Assembly: GCA_965220425.1 (NCBI GenBank)
Contig: OZ244830.1
Location: forward strand, 2,790,001-2,854,000
Length of the DNA: 64,000 nt
Reading direction: 5' to 3'
Source: Azophilus sp965220425
GTDB lineage: Bacteria > Pseudomonadota > Gammaproteobacteria > Pseudomonadales > Azotimanducaceae
Part shown: positions 55,993-64,000 of the stretch, one piece after another
Position numbering within the stretch: position 1 is the first letter of the stretch
Layout: the number at the start of each line of letters is the position of its first letter
Program-made: the position numbers and the translations under genes
Notes under the pieces: generated by a model
Databases searched by the model: none
The model's input: the letters and a program-made list of their open reading frames with translations, nothing else
Told to the model about the DNA's origin: nothing

Positions 55993-57667
55993 CCCAATGA
56001 TTCGCGAAAAGATAAAGCAAAAGCCCTTGGACATGCGAAAATGGCGTTGTTAGACAACCAGTTAATGCAGCAAAGGCTTTTGCATGTCACAAGATACCAG
56101 CAAACAGAGTGTTTTGTTCGAGGGCCTGTCGAAAAAGGCAGTAATCGCCAAGTTCGACCAGGATCATGCCAGTTCAGACGGGGGTGCAATCCTGCTCAAG
56201 GCCTGCGACGAGCGGCTTCCGTTGAGTGAGACGTTGGCGGCGTGCTTGTCGGACGACCGCGAGCAGTCGAAGGTCGCCCATTCCCTGCGGGAGTTGTTTC
56301 AGCAGCGTCTGTTCGGCATCGCCTGCGGCTACGCCGATGGCAATGACGCCGCTCGGTTGGCCTGCGATCCGGTGATGAAGTTGCTGACGGGGCGCGATCC
56401 GGTCGCCGGCGCGTCATTGGCGTCGCAGCCGACGCTGTCGCGGTTCGAGAACGCGGTCCGGTCGAGGGACTTGGTGCGCTTGTCCGAAGCGTTGGCGGAG
56501 ACGGTGATTGCCCGCCACAGACGGCGCAAGAAGCGGGTTCGGCGGATCACCATCGATTTGGATCCGACGGTCGATCCGACCCATGGCGGCCAGCAGTTGA
56601 CGTTCTTCAACGGCTTCTACGACACCTCGTGTTATCTGCCGTTGGCCGGATTCCTGACCTTCGACGATGAGGTGGAGCAGTACTTGTTCTGCTACGTCCT
56701 GCGCCCGGGTAACGCGGCGGCCAAGCGAGGCTGTATCGGTGTGTTGAAGCGACTGCTGCCCCGGTTGCGGCGGGCGTTTCCCAAGGCCCGGTTGCGGATC
56801 CGCTTGGACGGGGGGTTTTCCGGTCCGGAGTTGTTCGCGTTTTTCGAGGCGAAGCGACTCGACTATGTGGTGGGTATGGCGAAGAACCCGAAGCTGGAGC
56901 GTTTGGCCGAACCGCTGATGGCGCAGGTGCGGTCCGATTTCGAAGCCGGGCACACATCGGCCCGCCGCTATGGCGAGTTCGCCTACCGGGCCGGGAGTTG
57001 GCCCCAGGAGCGCCGGGTCATCGTCAAGGCCGAGGTGACCACCCATTTCGGCCGGCAACCGAAGGACAACCCACGGTTTCTGATCACCAACCTGAAGACG
57101 ACGCCGAAACACGTCTACGAGCGGGTGTATTGCGCCCGGGGCGATGCCGAAAATCGTTTGAAGGAACTCAAGCTGGGCCTGGAGATCGACCGCACCAGTT
57201 GCACGCGCTTCCTGGCCAACCAGTTCCGCGTTCTGATGACGGCGGCCGCCTATGTGCTGATGCAGGAACTTCGCCTGAAGGCTCGGTGGACGAGCTGTGC
57301 GCGCGCTCAGGTCAGCACCTTGCGGCTACGCTTGCTGAAGCTGGGCGCCTGGATCGAAACGTCGGTTCGGCGCATCGTCATCCACCTGCCGCTCGGCACG
57401 CCGTTCGCCGACGATTGGCGCCGCATTGCACGCTCGGTCGGCGCGGTTGTGACCTGATCCGATCAGCCCGCCTGGTTTGCTGTACAGACCCGTCGGTCCG
57501 CGGCAGCGCTCGCCTCGAATCCGGCGATACCGGCAATGAGCACCAAAAATGCCGATTGATCCGCAAGACAACAGCCCGATCGGCTCCCCATTACCGCATT
57601 TCCAACGAATATCCTTTCGTACGGCACCGTTTGAACCTCTACAATCGACGTTCATGAATAGGTGCGG
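55993..57667 (+). mobile_element. IS1380-family element inserted in the IS3
   Basis: The element of about 1675 bp starts CCCCAATGATTCGCGAAAAG and, in reverse complement, ends CCGCACCTATTCATGAACG, an imperfect inverted repeat. It is flanked on both sides by TTAGC (55,988-55,992 and 57,668-57,672), a 5-bp target duplication of the size made by ISEcp1-like members. The intact duplication argues for a fairly recent insertion. Confidence 0.8.
56084..57457 (+). CDS. IS1380-family transposase (DDE)
   Basis: 457 residues, full length for the family. It starts MSQDTSKQSVLFEGLSKKAV; the first catalytic Asp lies in RRITIDLDPTVDPTHG, the second in LRIRLDGGFSG, and the Glu in YCARGDAENRLKELK. The order and spacing are those of IS1380/ISEcp1 transposases. 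The frame is intact and the element ends are present, so it may be mobile. Confidence 0.9.
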   Translation: MSQDTSKQSVLFEGLSKKAVIAKFDQDHASSDGGAILLKACDERLPLSETLAACLSDDREQSKVAHSLRELFQQRLFGIACGYADGNDAARLACDPVMKLLTGRDPVAGASLASQPTLSRFENAVRSRDLVRLSEALAETVIARHRRRKKRVRRITIDLDPTVDPTHGGQQLTFFNGFYDTSCYLPLAGFLTFDDEVEQYLFCYVLRPGNAAAKRGCIGVLKRLLPRLRRAFPKARLRIRLDGGFSGPELFAFFEAKRLDYVVGMAKNPKLERLAEPLMAQVRSDFEAGHTSARRYGEFAYRAGSWPQERRVIVKAEVTTHFGRQPKDNPRFLITNLKTTPKHVYERVYCARGDAENRLKELKLGLEIDRTSCTRFLANQFRVLMTAAAYVLMQELRLKARWTSCARAQVSTLRLRLLKLGAWIETSVRRIVIHLPLGTPFADDWRRIARSVGAVVT

Positions 57668-57818
57668 TTAGCATCCTGTCTAAATTTACCGGACCACTTC
57701 AAACCACCCTGGCAGCGATTCACGCGTGCGTTGCTGGCGCAGGTCAGGCACCTGTTACTCGCAACCTTAGCGGGTAAGATAGGAACTCAGTCCGCAAATC
57801 GTTCGTGAGGGAATACCG

Positions 57819-59105
57819 ATGTTCACAGACCGTCAAAGCGCCAAGTCCACAACCGCCACCTGGTCTCGACGCTCAATCAGTGTGTGTCCGGCAATTCTCT
57901 CCAATAGTCGAATCACTCGAATCGCCTGGAAAGACACCGCTGGTAACCTGTGCCCCGGCAAGCCGGACGGATTTCTTGGCCTGCTCGGCGGTCTCCTTCT
58001 GACACTTGGCGCGGCGCTGGCCCATGGAGAATTCCTCGCCTACTCGATTACGCAGATAGACAAGTCGCCGCTGCCCGAACACCTCGTAGGCATAGATGCC
58101 AAGCATCTCGTCAATATCGAGTGGGGTCCCTATGCGGGCCGAAAAGCGCGGGTTGGCGTGCTCGAGGTGGACAATACCAGCGGACTCGCCACCATCACCG
58201 TAGGCTCCGAAGACGGTGAGGCAGACATCTCCCTTTCCGGTCAGCAGGTTCCCGTCAACGGAATTGAGGCGATCGTGACCGACACCATGGCCCGCTCCGG
58301 CCGCTTCTCTCTCGTGGAACGCAAGATTCTAGGCGAGGTGCTCGGCGAACAGGATCTGGGCGACCGGGTCTCGCAACCGTCGGCGGCCAAGGTCGGCAAG
58401 GTGCTGGGCGCGGAATTTCTTCTGCAGGTCGTGGTCACCGACTACGAGGACAAGACCAGCAGTGTGGGTGGCGGGGCCATCGGCGCGCTGACCCGCATAC
58501 CGGTGCTCGGCGGTATTGGCATCAAGAAAAGCGAGGGGCGCATCGGCCTGAATTTCCGCCTTGTCGATTCACAGACCAGCGAAGTGGTCTACACCAGGCA
58601 ACTGGAGTCCATCATCCGCGAAAGCGGCCTGCTCTTGGGCGGCGGCGGCATTGGCGGGGGCGTGGGGCTCGGCGGATTCTTCGGCAGGTATTCAAAGACC
58701 CCGATAGGGCAAGCGGTCATCGCCGGTGTAAACCAGGGCGTCTTCGACCTGGTGCGGGTCATCGGCGCCAAGCCCGCCCAGGGCAGCGTGGTGAAATCCG
58801 AGGGGGGGCGAATCTGGCTGAACATGGGTCAGGGCGCAGTAGCGATCGGCGACGCCCTGGAGGTACTCACAAAGGGCGAAGAACTCATTGACCCGGAGAC
58901 GGGAATCAGTCTCGGCAGCGAAGATACCGTGACGGGGCGGGCACGGGTGACCGATGTTCGAGAGAAATTCAGCATCGCCCAACTCGACGCCTCATCGGGG
59001 CGCGTGAATCGCGGCGACAGCGTCGTGTCGCTGGCACCCCCTCCATCCATTGAGTTTGCCGATGTCTGGGTACCGCCGGAGCAGCCCAAGCGGTTCAAGA
59101 GGTAG
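57819..59105 (+). CDS. CsgG/HfaB-family exported protein
   Basis: 428 residues from the ATG at 57,819 with GAGGG upstream. The first 50 residues look unstructured; a hydrophobic signal or anchor (about 52-69) follows, so the start may lie further in. The central part matches the CsgG family: RVGVLEVDNTSG, MARSGRFSLVERKILGEVLG, AAKVGKVLGAEFLLQVVVTD, INFRLVD-like strand and SGLLLGGGGIGGGVGLGG. The C-terminal domain (IGDALEVLTKGEELIDPETG) resembles beta-rich lipoprotein tails. CsgG forms the curli secretion pore; no curli subunit gene is near, so an envelope role other than curli is likely. No lipobox cysteine is obvious. Confidence 0.72.
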   Translation: MFTDRQSAKSTTATWSRRSISVCPAILSNSRITRIAWKDTAGNLCPGKPDGFLGLLGGLLLTLGAALAHGEFLAYSITQIDKSPLPEHLVGIDAKHLVNIEWGPYAGRKARVGVLEVDNTSGLATITVGSEDGEADISLSGQQVPVNGIEAIVTDTMARSGRFSLVERKILGEVLGEQDLGDRVSQPSAAKVGKVLGAEFLLQVVVTDYEDKTSSVGGGAIGALTRIPVLGGIGIKKSEGRIGLNFRLVDSQTSEVVYTRQLESIIRESGLLLGGGGIGGGVGLGGFFGRYSKTPIGQAVIAGVNQGVFDLVRVIGAKPAQGSVVKSEGGRIWLNMGQGAVAIGDALEVLTKGEELIDPETGISLGSEDTVTGRARVTDVREKFSIAQLDASSGRVNRGDSVVSLAPPPSIEFADVWVPPEQPKRFKR

Positions 59106-59160
59106 CTCCCGGCGAAGTGTTTGCTTGCCACCCTGGTGGCAACGGCACGGGTTCATTTGT

Positions 59161-59190
59161 ACCGGAAACGTGGACACCGGAAACGTGGAC
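59161..59190. repeat. Two tandem copies of a 15-bp unit
   Basis: ACCGGAAACGTGGAC occurs twice in direct succession. In reverse complement it reads GTCCACGTTTCCGGT, a sequence type seen at ends of some insertion sequences. It may be the scar of a lost element. Confidence 0.5.
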
Positions 59191-59366
59191 ACTTGACAAA
59201 ACACCTGGGAAGTGGCCCCCGAGTTATAAACAACGCGCCAAGGAGTTGAAATCCACGTTCATTCTGGCCTTCGAGGCCGCCCGCAGGAGCGGGGCGGACC
59301 ATTTCATCACCTTGAATCCGTTGCCGAGTTGTTCAAAGAATGGGAGCCACTTCTGCCGGTTGGCGC

Positions 59367-59417
59367 ATATTGTCGAGTCAGTTAGACAATATATTTCTTG
59401 TCGAGTAGAATCGACAA
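59367..59417. promoter_or_regulatory. Two adjacent palindromes, probable operator of the DUF4143 ATPase gene
   Basis: The first palindrome is ATATTGTC (59,367-59,374) with GACAATAT (59,385-59,392). The second is TTGTCGA (59,398-59,404) with TCGACAA (59,411-59,417). All four arms share a TTGTC core, and another CGACAA lies just before the start codon. This looks like a cooperative operator for autoregulation or for an unlinked repressor. Confidence 0.55.
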
Positions 59418-59444
59418 CATAAGAATTGTGGGGTCTACTCGACA

Positions 59445-60623
59445 ATGGACGACACACGCCTTCTCGACGTCGCCGCCACCTGGAGTTTCTGGGATCGGCC
59501 GCCTCCCAAGAGCATTCCCCGAAACGTCGAGCTGCCGGGGACGCTGTCCAATCGTAGAGTACTGGTTATCCAGGGAGTCCGTCGCTGCGGCAAGTCCACC
59601 CTGCTATCCCAGTTGATCGACCGTTACCGGCTGCCAAGGCCGGATTGCCTGTTCGTCAACTTCGAAGACCCCCGTCTTGCGGGTTGCCTGACTTTCGAGA
59701 CGCTCGAACAGTTGTGCCGCTCATTCGGCGCGATGCGGCCCGATGCGGAAACGCTCACGGTGTTTCTAGACGAAATCCAATGGGTGGATGGCTGGGAGCG
59801 ATGGCTGCGTTCCAGGCTCGAGCGTCCCGGCCGCTTTAAGTTTGTTGTCACCGGTTGCAATGCACACCTGCTCTCCGGCGAACTGGCTTCGGCGCTGACC
59901 GGGCGGCATGTTACGGTGGAACTCTTCCCCTTCGATCTCTCCGAGTTCCGCCTGGTTTATCGAAATGGCTCCCTCGCGGATTACCTGCATCGCGGTGGCT
60001 TTCCGGAACCGATCGCCGACGACGACGGTGACCTCCTGCTGCGGCAGTATTTCATCGATATCCTGCAGCGGGACGTACGCGAACGGGTTGGCGCGAGGTC
60101 GTCCCTCACCCTGCGCCAGATCGTACAGATGGTCTTCGAATCCGCCGGCTCCGAACTCAGCCTGCGCAGAATCGCCGCGGCAAGCGGCGTTGCCGTTGAG
60201 ACCGCGTCGGCTTATCTCGAAGCTTGCGAGAATGCCTACCTCCTTTTCTCCTGCCCGTACTTCGCCTTTTCGCAACGCAAACGGTCGCAGAGAAACCGGA
60301 AGTACTACCCCGTCGATACGGCCCTGCGGCGAGTTTCCGTGACGCGGTCCGGGGGCGACGCGGGCAAGGCGCTTGAATGCGCAACGTTCGTGAAACTTCG
60401 GAAACGGTATCGCGATGTCTTCTACTGGCGGGCAGCCGGCGAAGTTGACTTCGTGGTGCAAACCGACGGCAAACCCACGCCAATCCAGGTCACCCTGGAT
60501 GAAGCAACCGAACGCCACCTGCGTTCGCTCGATGCATTCTACGAAGCGTTCCCCCATGCAAGGGAAGCCGTCATCGTCACGATGGAGAACTTCACGGACG
60601 TTCCTGTGCAACTCGATCCTTGA
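59445..60623 (+). CDS. AAA ATPase with DUF4143 domain
   Basis: 392 residues from the ATG at 59,445. Walker A, GVRRCGKST, is at 44-52 and Walker B, TVFLDEIQ, at 105-112, followed by KFVVTGCNAHLLSGELASAL as sensor 1. The C-terminal DUF4143 part contains EVDFVVQTDGKPTPIQV, a PD-(D/E)xK-like fold that in this family is usually degenerate. Such proteins are common in mobile DNA and their function is not established. The gene stands alone behind a double palindrome. Confidence 0.87.
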   Translation: MDDTRLLDVAATWSFWDRPPPKSIPRNVELPGTLSNRRVLVIQGVRRCGKSTLLSQLIDRYRLPRPDCLFVNFEDPRLAGCLTFETLEQLCRSFGAMRPDAETLTVFLDEIQWVDGWERWLRSRLERPGRFKFVVTGCNAHLLSGELASALTGRHVTVELFPFDLSEFRLVYRNGSLADYLHRGGFPEPIADDDGDLLLRQYFIDILQRDVRERVGARSSLTLRQIVQMVFESAGSELSLRRIAAASGVAVETASAYLEACENAYLLFSCPYFAFSQRKRSQRNRKYYPVDTALRRVSVTRSGGDAGKALECATFVKLRKRYRDVFYWRAAGEVDFVVQTDGKPTPIQVTLDEATERHLRSLDAFYEAFPHAREAVIVTMENFTDVPVQLDP

Positions 60624-60845
60624 GGACCGGCCTCACCCAAAGCAAACGATAGGTCACCGCGTACACCAACCCTTCCTCTTCCGGTAACAGGTAAAACTCC
60701 CGGAGCACGATCGGGCAACTCGACTCTGCCGCGTGACTCCTTGCCACCCCCGCCATGATTGACGTGATGTCGCGGGCTCGGTCGGTGATCCCGCCCGAAT
60801 CGATGCCACCGTAGAGAAGCCGATAGCCATCGTCGTGGTCGGTCA
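60595..60845 (-). pseudogene. Remnant resembling the end of a DUF1588/DUF1592-type cytochrome protein
   Basis: The minus strand reads YGGIDSGGITDRARDITSIM and SCPIVLREFYLLPEEE. A similar segment is found near the C-terminus of large multi-domain cytochrome-like proteins. The frame is cut at 60,845 by repeat R and overlaps the ATPase gene's end. Weak assignment. Confidence 0.4.
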
Positions 60846-60846
60846 A

Positions 60847-61130
60847 TGCGCTTTTCCTGTGAATCGGCATGTATCTAGCCTCAGCCCATCGAATTGACGA
60901 GGTTCCGGGGAGATGCGAAGGGCTGATGGGCGTGTGTTTTCTTCGCGACAAGAGCAATCGAGGCGGGTTTATGTTTGGATTCCAGGGACCGGGACGCAGG
61001 TTGCCGTCAGGCGTTCCTCGAGAGCTGGGAGAACCTGTACTGTTGTGGTGGAGACCGTCAGCGTGCCGTTTGAGCCGTTCCCGAAGCGGCCGGCGAAGCG
61101 GCTGATCGACGAGGTCAGGCGGCGTGCTTG
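60847..61130. repeat. Dispersed repeat R, copy R5
   Basis: Starts AATGCGCTTTTCCTGTGAAT and runs to the 3' end of the hydrolase gene, as in the copies at 29,458 and 44,975. It lacks the GGATAGGAAGAAC bases at the start, which suggests a separate truncation. Confidence 0.7.
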
Positions 61131-61915
61131 TCGATGAAGTTCTTCAGGTCGGCCATGGACTCCTCGTAACACTGAACCAGGAAAAAATGGCTGGCTTGTT
61201 CGTAGACCCGGAGTTTGCAGTTCGGGACCCGCTCTGCGATCGCTCTCGAGGCGTCGGCCGCACAGAGCACGTCCTGCCCGCCCGCCATCACGAGGGTCGG
61301 GCATTTCACCTGGTGCAGGCGGTCCAGCGAGTCGTGGGTGAGGCAGGCGTGGGTGGCATTCGAGTAGCCGCGGACGGGCCCGGCAGCGTTCGTCAGCGTC
61401 TCCTCGAAAGCGTCGAGCTGTTCCCGGTGCTCGTTGAAATAGGGCGGCGGGAAGAAGAACAGCGACTGGTGCCTGGCCGCGGCCGCGAAGCCCTGCGCTT
61501 TCACCACCTCGTTGATGTTGTAGAGAATCCGGTAGCCGTAGCGGTCGAGCTTCCCGAAGGAGGCGGTGATGATCAAGCTGCGGACCCGGTCCGGATAGGC
61601 GAGCGTAATTTCCTGGGCGATGGCCCCTCCCATCGACCGGCCGACGACATGAGCGGGCTCGGAGATGCCGACGGCGTCCATCAGGGCGATGGTGTCGTCG
61701 GCGAAATGCTTTGTCGTGTAGGGGTAGTCCGGCGCCGAACTCCGGCCCGCGCCCCGGTTGTCGAAAGCCAGTACCCGGTAGTCCTTCGAGAGGACTTCGA
61801 TCTGCGCGTTCCAGGCGTTGCAATCCCCCGCGAGACCGTGGATGAGGACCACGGGCTGCCCTGCGCCGTGAAGCTCGTAGTACAGCTCCACGTCACCTAC
61901 GGGCTGGGTCGGCAT
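61115..61915 (-). CDS. Alpha/beta hydrolase (complete copy)
   Basis: 266 residues from the ATG at 61,915. The oxyanion strand VVLIHGLAGD, the nucleophile elbow GRSMGG (Ser94), the acid in GGQDVLC (Asp215) and His243 in QASHFFLV are all present. It begins VGDVELYYELHGAGQPVVL, typical of 3-oxoadipate enol-lactonase-like hydrolases. It follows an isochorismatase-like hydrolase by 54 bp, so the two probably form an operon acting on one small substrate. Its C-terminal half has been copied twice around BREX. Confidence 0.87.
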   Translation of the reverse strand: MPTQPVGDVELYYELHGAGQPVVLIHGLAGDCNAWNAQIEVLSKDYRVLAFDNRGAGRSSAPDYPYTTKHFADDTIALMDAVGISEPAHVVGRSMGGAIAQEITLAYPDRVRSLIITASFGKLDRYGYRILYNINEVVKAQGFAAAARHQSLFFFPPPYFNEHREQLDAFEETLTNAAGPVRGYSNATHACLTHDSLDRLHQVKCPTLVMAGGQDVLCAADASRAIAERVPNCKLRVYEQASHFFLVQCYEESMADLKNFIDKHAA

Positions 61916-61969
61916 GGAAAAACGCCCTCTCGTTTTCGAAGACGCTGCCTGTCCCGCCCCAACCCAGAC

Positions 61970-62692
61970 TTATTCGTTTCGGCCCGGGGCCACTTTGTCC
62001 ATGAACTCCTCGTTGTCCAGCACCCACCCCAGGCAGCGAACGACGTTCTGCAGCCCGAGGGTGTGGAGATCGGGCCCGTACATGCTCGCCACGCAGTCTG
62101 AGAGAACGACCACGCTGTAGTCGTGGTTGAACGCCGTGAAGGCGGTGTTCATGACGCAGGTGTTGGTGTTGATGCCCATCATGCATACGTTCTTCACGCC
62201 CAGCATATCCAGCAGGCCCTTCAGGTCCGTTCCCATGAAGCAGTCCAGACGCTTCTTGTTGTCGATGACGTAGTCGCTGTCCTCGTACAGGCTCGGGATG
62301 ATCTCGGTCGTGACTTCACCCATGATGTTATGGTCGTTCACGGTGCTCTTGCGCCCGAGGGTGAGGCGGTTCTTCTCGTCCTGGATGTCGTGAAGCGCCT
62401 TCCAGAAGGGCACCGTCATGCCCTCGCTGCCCACGCCGGGAATCTTCCGGAAGACGAGTTTCACGTGAACGATGGGAATCTCGTAGCCGCGGGCGAATTG
62501 CAACAGTTCCTCGGCATTGGCGATGACTTTCTCGCAATCCTCGTCACTGGCCGGCATGGTCGCCACTTCGGGGTCCAGGTGGCCCCGGTGCATGTCGATG
62601 GTGACAACGGCCGTTTCCTTCGGGTCGAGACGGATCATGTCCTTCAGTCGGTCCGTCATTTCCGATCGATCGAGAATCTCTACCTGGGACAT
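61970..62692 (-). CDS. Isochorismatase-like cysteine hydrolase
   Basis: 240 residues. The ATG at 62,692 follows AGGAGGTGACCC, an almost ideal ribosome site. The catalytic triad is visible: Asp33 in VVTIDMHRGHLD, Lys146 or Lys147 in VIDNKKRLDCFMGTDL, and Cys179 in GINTNTCVMNTA. The family hydrolyses amides or ureas such as N-carbamoyl compounds, nicotinamide and biuret, or isochorismate; the substrate here is not known. It is the first gene of a likely two-gene operon with the hydrolase. Confidence 0.9.
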   Translation of the reverse strand: MSQVEILDRSEMTDRLKDMIRLDPKETAVVTIDMHRGHLDPEVATMPASDEDCEKVIANAEELLQFARGYEIPIVHVKLVFRKIPGVGSEGMTVPFWKALHDIQDEKNRLTLGRKSTVNDHNIMGEVTTEIIPSLYEDSDYVIDNKKRLDCFMGTDLKGLLDMLGVKNVCMMGINTNTCVMNTAFTAFNHDYSVVVLSDCVASMYGPDLHTLGLQNVVRCLGWVLDNEEFMDKVAPGRNE

Positions 62693-63098
62693 GGGTCACC
62701 TCCTGTCAAGACGATTGGAAAGTCCGCTCGAGACGACATCCTTCGAGAAAGATCCAGTTATACCAAATATCCGTGCAGAAGTGTCTCAAAAGATTGAGGC
62801 CGGCCCGTCCGGCTTCCGCCCGGTCCGAAGCGTGTAAATCGAATAGCAGAAGTAGCCGTGACCATGACCGTGGATGCCGGCCAGAATGCAATCGGATTGA
62901 CGCAGACATAAGCTCGCTACCGTGGTCTGAAGCCGACGCTGATAGTGCCGCCATCAACCCCACCCTGCTATGGCTACGTTGCGGTGCCTTGGCTTGATAA
63001 AATTGGTCCATCGTGAGACAGACGACCCATCGCCACCGGGGAGTACGAGGAGTTGCCGGTTCCCTGTAACGGAAACCGGGTGTGGCCTGACGGCCCGG
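62693..63098. other. Intergenic region upstream of the isochorismatase-like gene
   Basis: No supported gene. Open frames on both strands look random. It contains the leader and promoter of the minus-strand operon and the 3' side of the amidohydrolase gene. A GGCCGGCCCGTCCGGC stretch near 62,800 could fold weakly. Confidence 0.45.
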
Positions 63099-64000
63099 TC
63101 ATTCCCGCCGGTAGACCGACCGTCCCCGCGCGAAGGTTTCGACCACCGGAATGTCCGCCAGCGTTGCTGGATCCGCGCTGAGCGGATCGGCCCCGAGTAT
63201 GACGAGGTCCGCCCGCTTGCCCGGCGTGATCGAGCCTTTGCTGTCTTCCTCGAAGTACTGGTAGGCCGCGCCCTGGGTAACGGCGTAGAGCGCTTCGCTG
63301 ACGCTGGCGCGCTGTTCCGGACCCAGCACGTGGCCGCTGCGCGTGGCGCGGTTCACGGTGATGTGGATCAGGCGCATCATGTCCGGCGGCACCACCGGCG
63401 CGTCGTTGTGTACCGTGAACTCAATGCCGTGCTCGATGGTGGCCTTGACCGGGCTGGTGTGGGCCGCGCGTTGCTCGCCGAAGCTCTTGCGGTGCCAGTC
63501 GCCCCAGAAGAAGGGGTGCGCCGCGTAGTAGGAAGGCACGATGCCGAGTGCCTTGACGGCGGGGAGCTGATCCGGGCGCATCAGTTGCGCGTGGATGATC
63601 ACGGAGCGGTGATCCGGCAGCGCATCGGGGTCCACGGCGCTGGCAATGCCTTCGATCATGGCGTCGATGGCGGCATCGCCGTTGGCGTGTACGAGTACCG
63701 GGACGTTGCGAGCGATCATGGTGGCGACTCGATCCTTGTAGGTTTCGATGTCGTAGGCCGGGTAGGCGACGTAGTCTTCGGGCGCGTCCTCCGGGCCTTC
63801 CGTATAGGGCTGCGACAGCCAGGCGGTGCGCCCCTGGGGCGAGCCGTCGAGGGCGAACTTGAACCCGCCGATGCGGAAGCCGCCGCTGTAGGCGCTGTCC
63901 TGCTGAATGCCGTCGATGGTCTCGTCGTCGAGGGCGTTGGCCATCACGAAGGCAACGACATCCACGGGAAACGCCTCGCGCTCGGCCGCCGTGCGCATGA
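63099..64000 (-). CDS. YtcJ-like amidohydrolase, C-terminal part (5' end outside window)
   Basis: The last 300 residues of an amidohydrolase_3-type protein; the start lies beyond base 64,000. It contains GGFKFALDGSPQGRTAWL, VPVLVHANGDAAIDAMI (metal-binding His), SVIIHAQLMRPDQLP (His), FTVHNDAPVVPPDMM (Asp) and the closing GSITPGKRADLVILGADPL. Enzymes of this group hydrolyse amides or carbamates with a metal centre and many are exported. The natural substrate is unknown. Confidence 0.88.
   Translation of the reverse strand, partial: MRTAAEREAFPVDVVAFVMANALDDETIDGIQQDSAYSGGFRIGGFKFALDGSPQGRTAWLSQPYTEGPEDAPEDYVAYPAYDIETYKDRVATMIARNVPVLVHANGDAAIDAMIEGIASAVDPDALPDHRSVIIHAQLMRPDQLPAVKALGIVPSYYAAHPFFWGDWHRKSFGEQRAAHTSPVKATIEHGIEFTVHNDAPVVPPDMMRLIHITVNRATRSGHVLGPEQRASVSEALYAVTQGAAYQYFEEDSKGSITPGKRADLVILGADPLSADPATLADIPVVETFARGRSVYRRE

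Larger units (their letters stand above)
54604..57700 (-). mobile_element. IS3-family element interrupted by an IS1380 element
   Basis: The left end reads GAGGTGGTCGGGTTTGTTTA followed by GACAGG. The right end, in reverse complement, reads GAAGTGGTCCGGTAAATTTA followed by GACAGG. These are good imperfect terminal inverted repeats. Inside are OrfB, OrfA (minus strand) and, upstream of OrfA, a whole IS1380-family element. Without that insertion the IS3 would be about 1.42 kb, a normal size. Confidence 0.75.

Noticed and set aside
59161..59190. Possible CRISPR-like repeat
   Set aside because: Only two directly adjacent 15-bp units without spacers.
61124..62101. 325-codon plus-strand frame opposite the hydrolase
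   Set aside because: Antisense shadow; the minus strand has the catalytic triad and a good start.

Overview
The window is high-GC bacterial DNA with a gammaproteobacterial flavour. The inference rests on gene content: DUF885 peptidases, a cytochrome c/quinoprotein fusion, TonB receptor debris, Xaa-Pro-type M24 peptidases and YtcJ-like amidohydrolases. Starts are ATG, GTG and TTG. No rRNA, tRNA or CRISPR array was seen. The segment is an accessory, repeat-rich island: ordinary metabolic genes sit at both edges, and the middle is a mosaic of insertion-sequence debris, repeatedly copied passenger genes, toxin-antitoxin pairs and phage-defence genes.

Layout. 0-6.6 kb: a tandem DUF885 peptidase pair, a cytochrome c/PQQ-type dehydrogenase, a graveyard of gene fragments, and an alpha/beta hydrolase. 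6.6-18.8 kb: two copies of a split-barrel protein plus methyltransferase unit, between which lie a MazEF-like pair, a Phd/PIN pair and an aldehyde dehydrogenase fragment; then an M24 peptidase, a clipped TusA-like gene, a TPR protein, a clipped HicB-like gene and a membrane-anchored unknown. 18.9-22.8 kb: a broken IS630 and a transposase that fuses a DUF4338 (DruA-type) domain to an ISAs1 catalytic domain. 22.8-27.2 kb: a 1307-residue Rad50-like ATPase bracketed by inverted repeats. 27.8-46.1 kb: a complete type 1 BREX operon (brxA-brxB-brxC-pglX-pglZ-brxL, 31,068-44,098) bracketed by two direct repeats of about 1.69 kb. 46.2-57.7 kb: IS3 elements, an integrase-type pseudogene, a 1259-residue protein with a C-terminal PD-(D/E)xK nuclease signature, and an IS3 interrupted by an IS1380. 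57.8-64 kb: a CsgG-like protein, a DUF4143 ATPase behind a double palindrome, an alpha/beta hydrolase with an isochorismatase-like hydrolase, and the end of an amidohydrolase.

How it fits together. BREX should protect against phage through PglX methylation and the BrxC/PglZ/BrxL machinery. The Rad50-like ATPase and the giant nuclease-tailed protein lie on either side of it and are uncharacterised defence candidates. Fragments of an IS91-type (Y2) transposase and a shared end motif, GGTTATTCTTCCTATGC and variants, sit at the edges of several cargo blocks. This suggests that IS91-like activity and recombination between its copies assembled and duplicated the island; that is inference.
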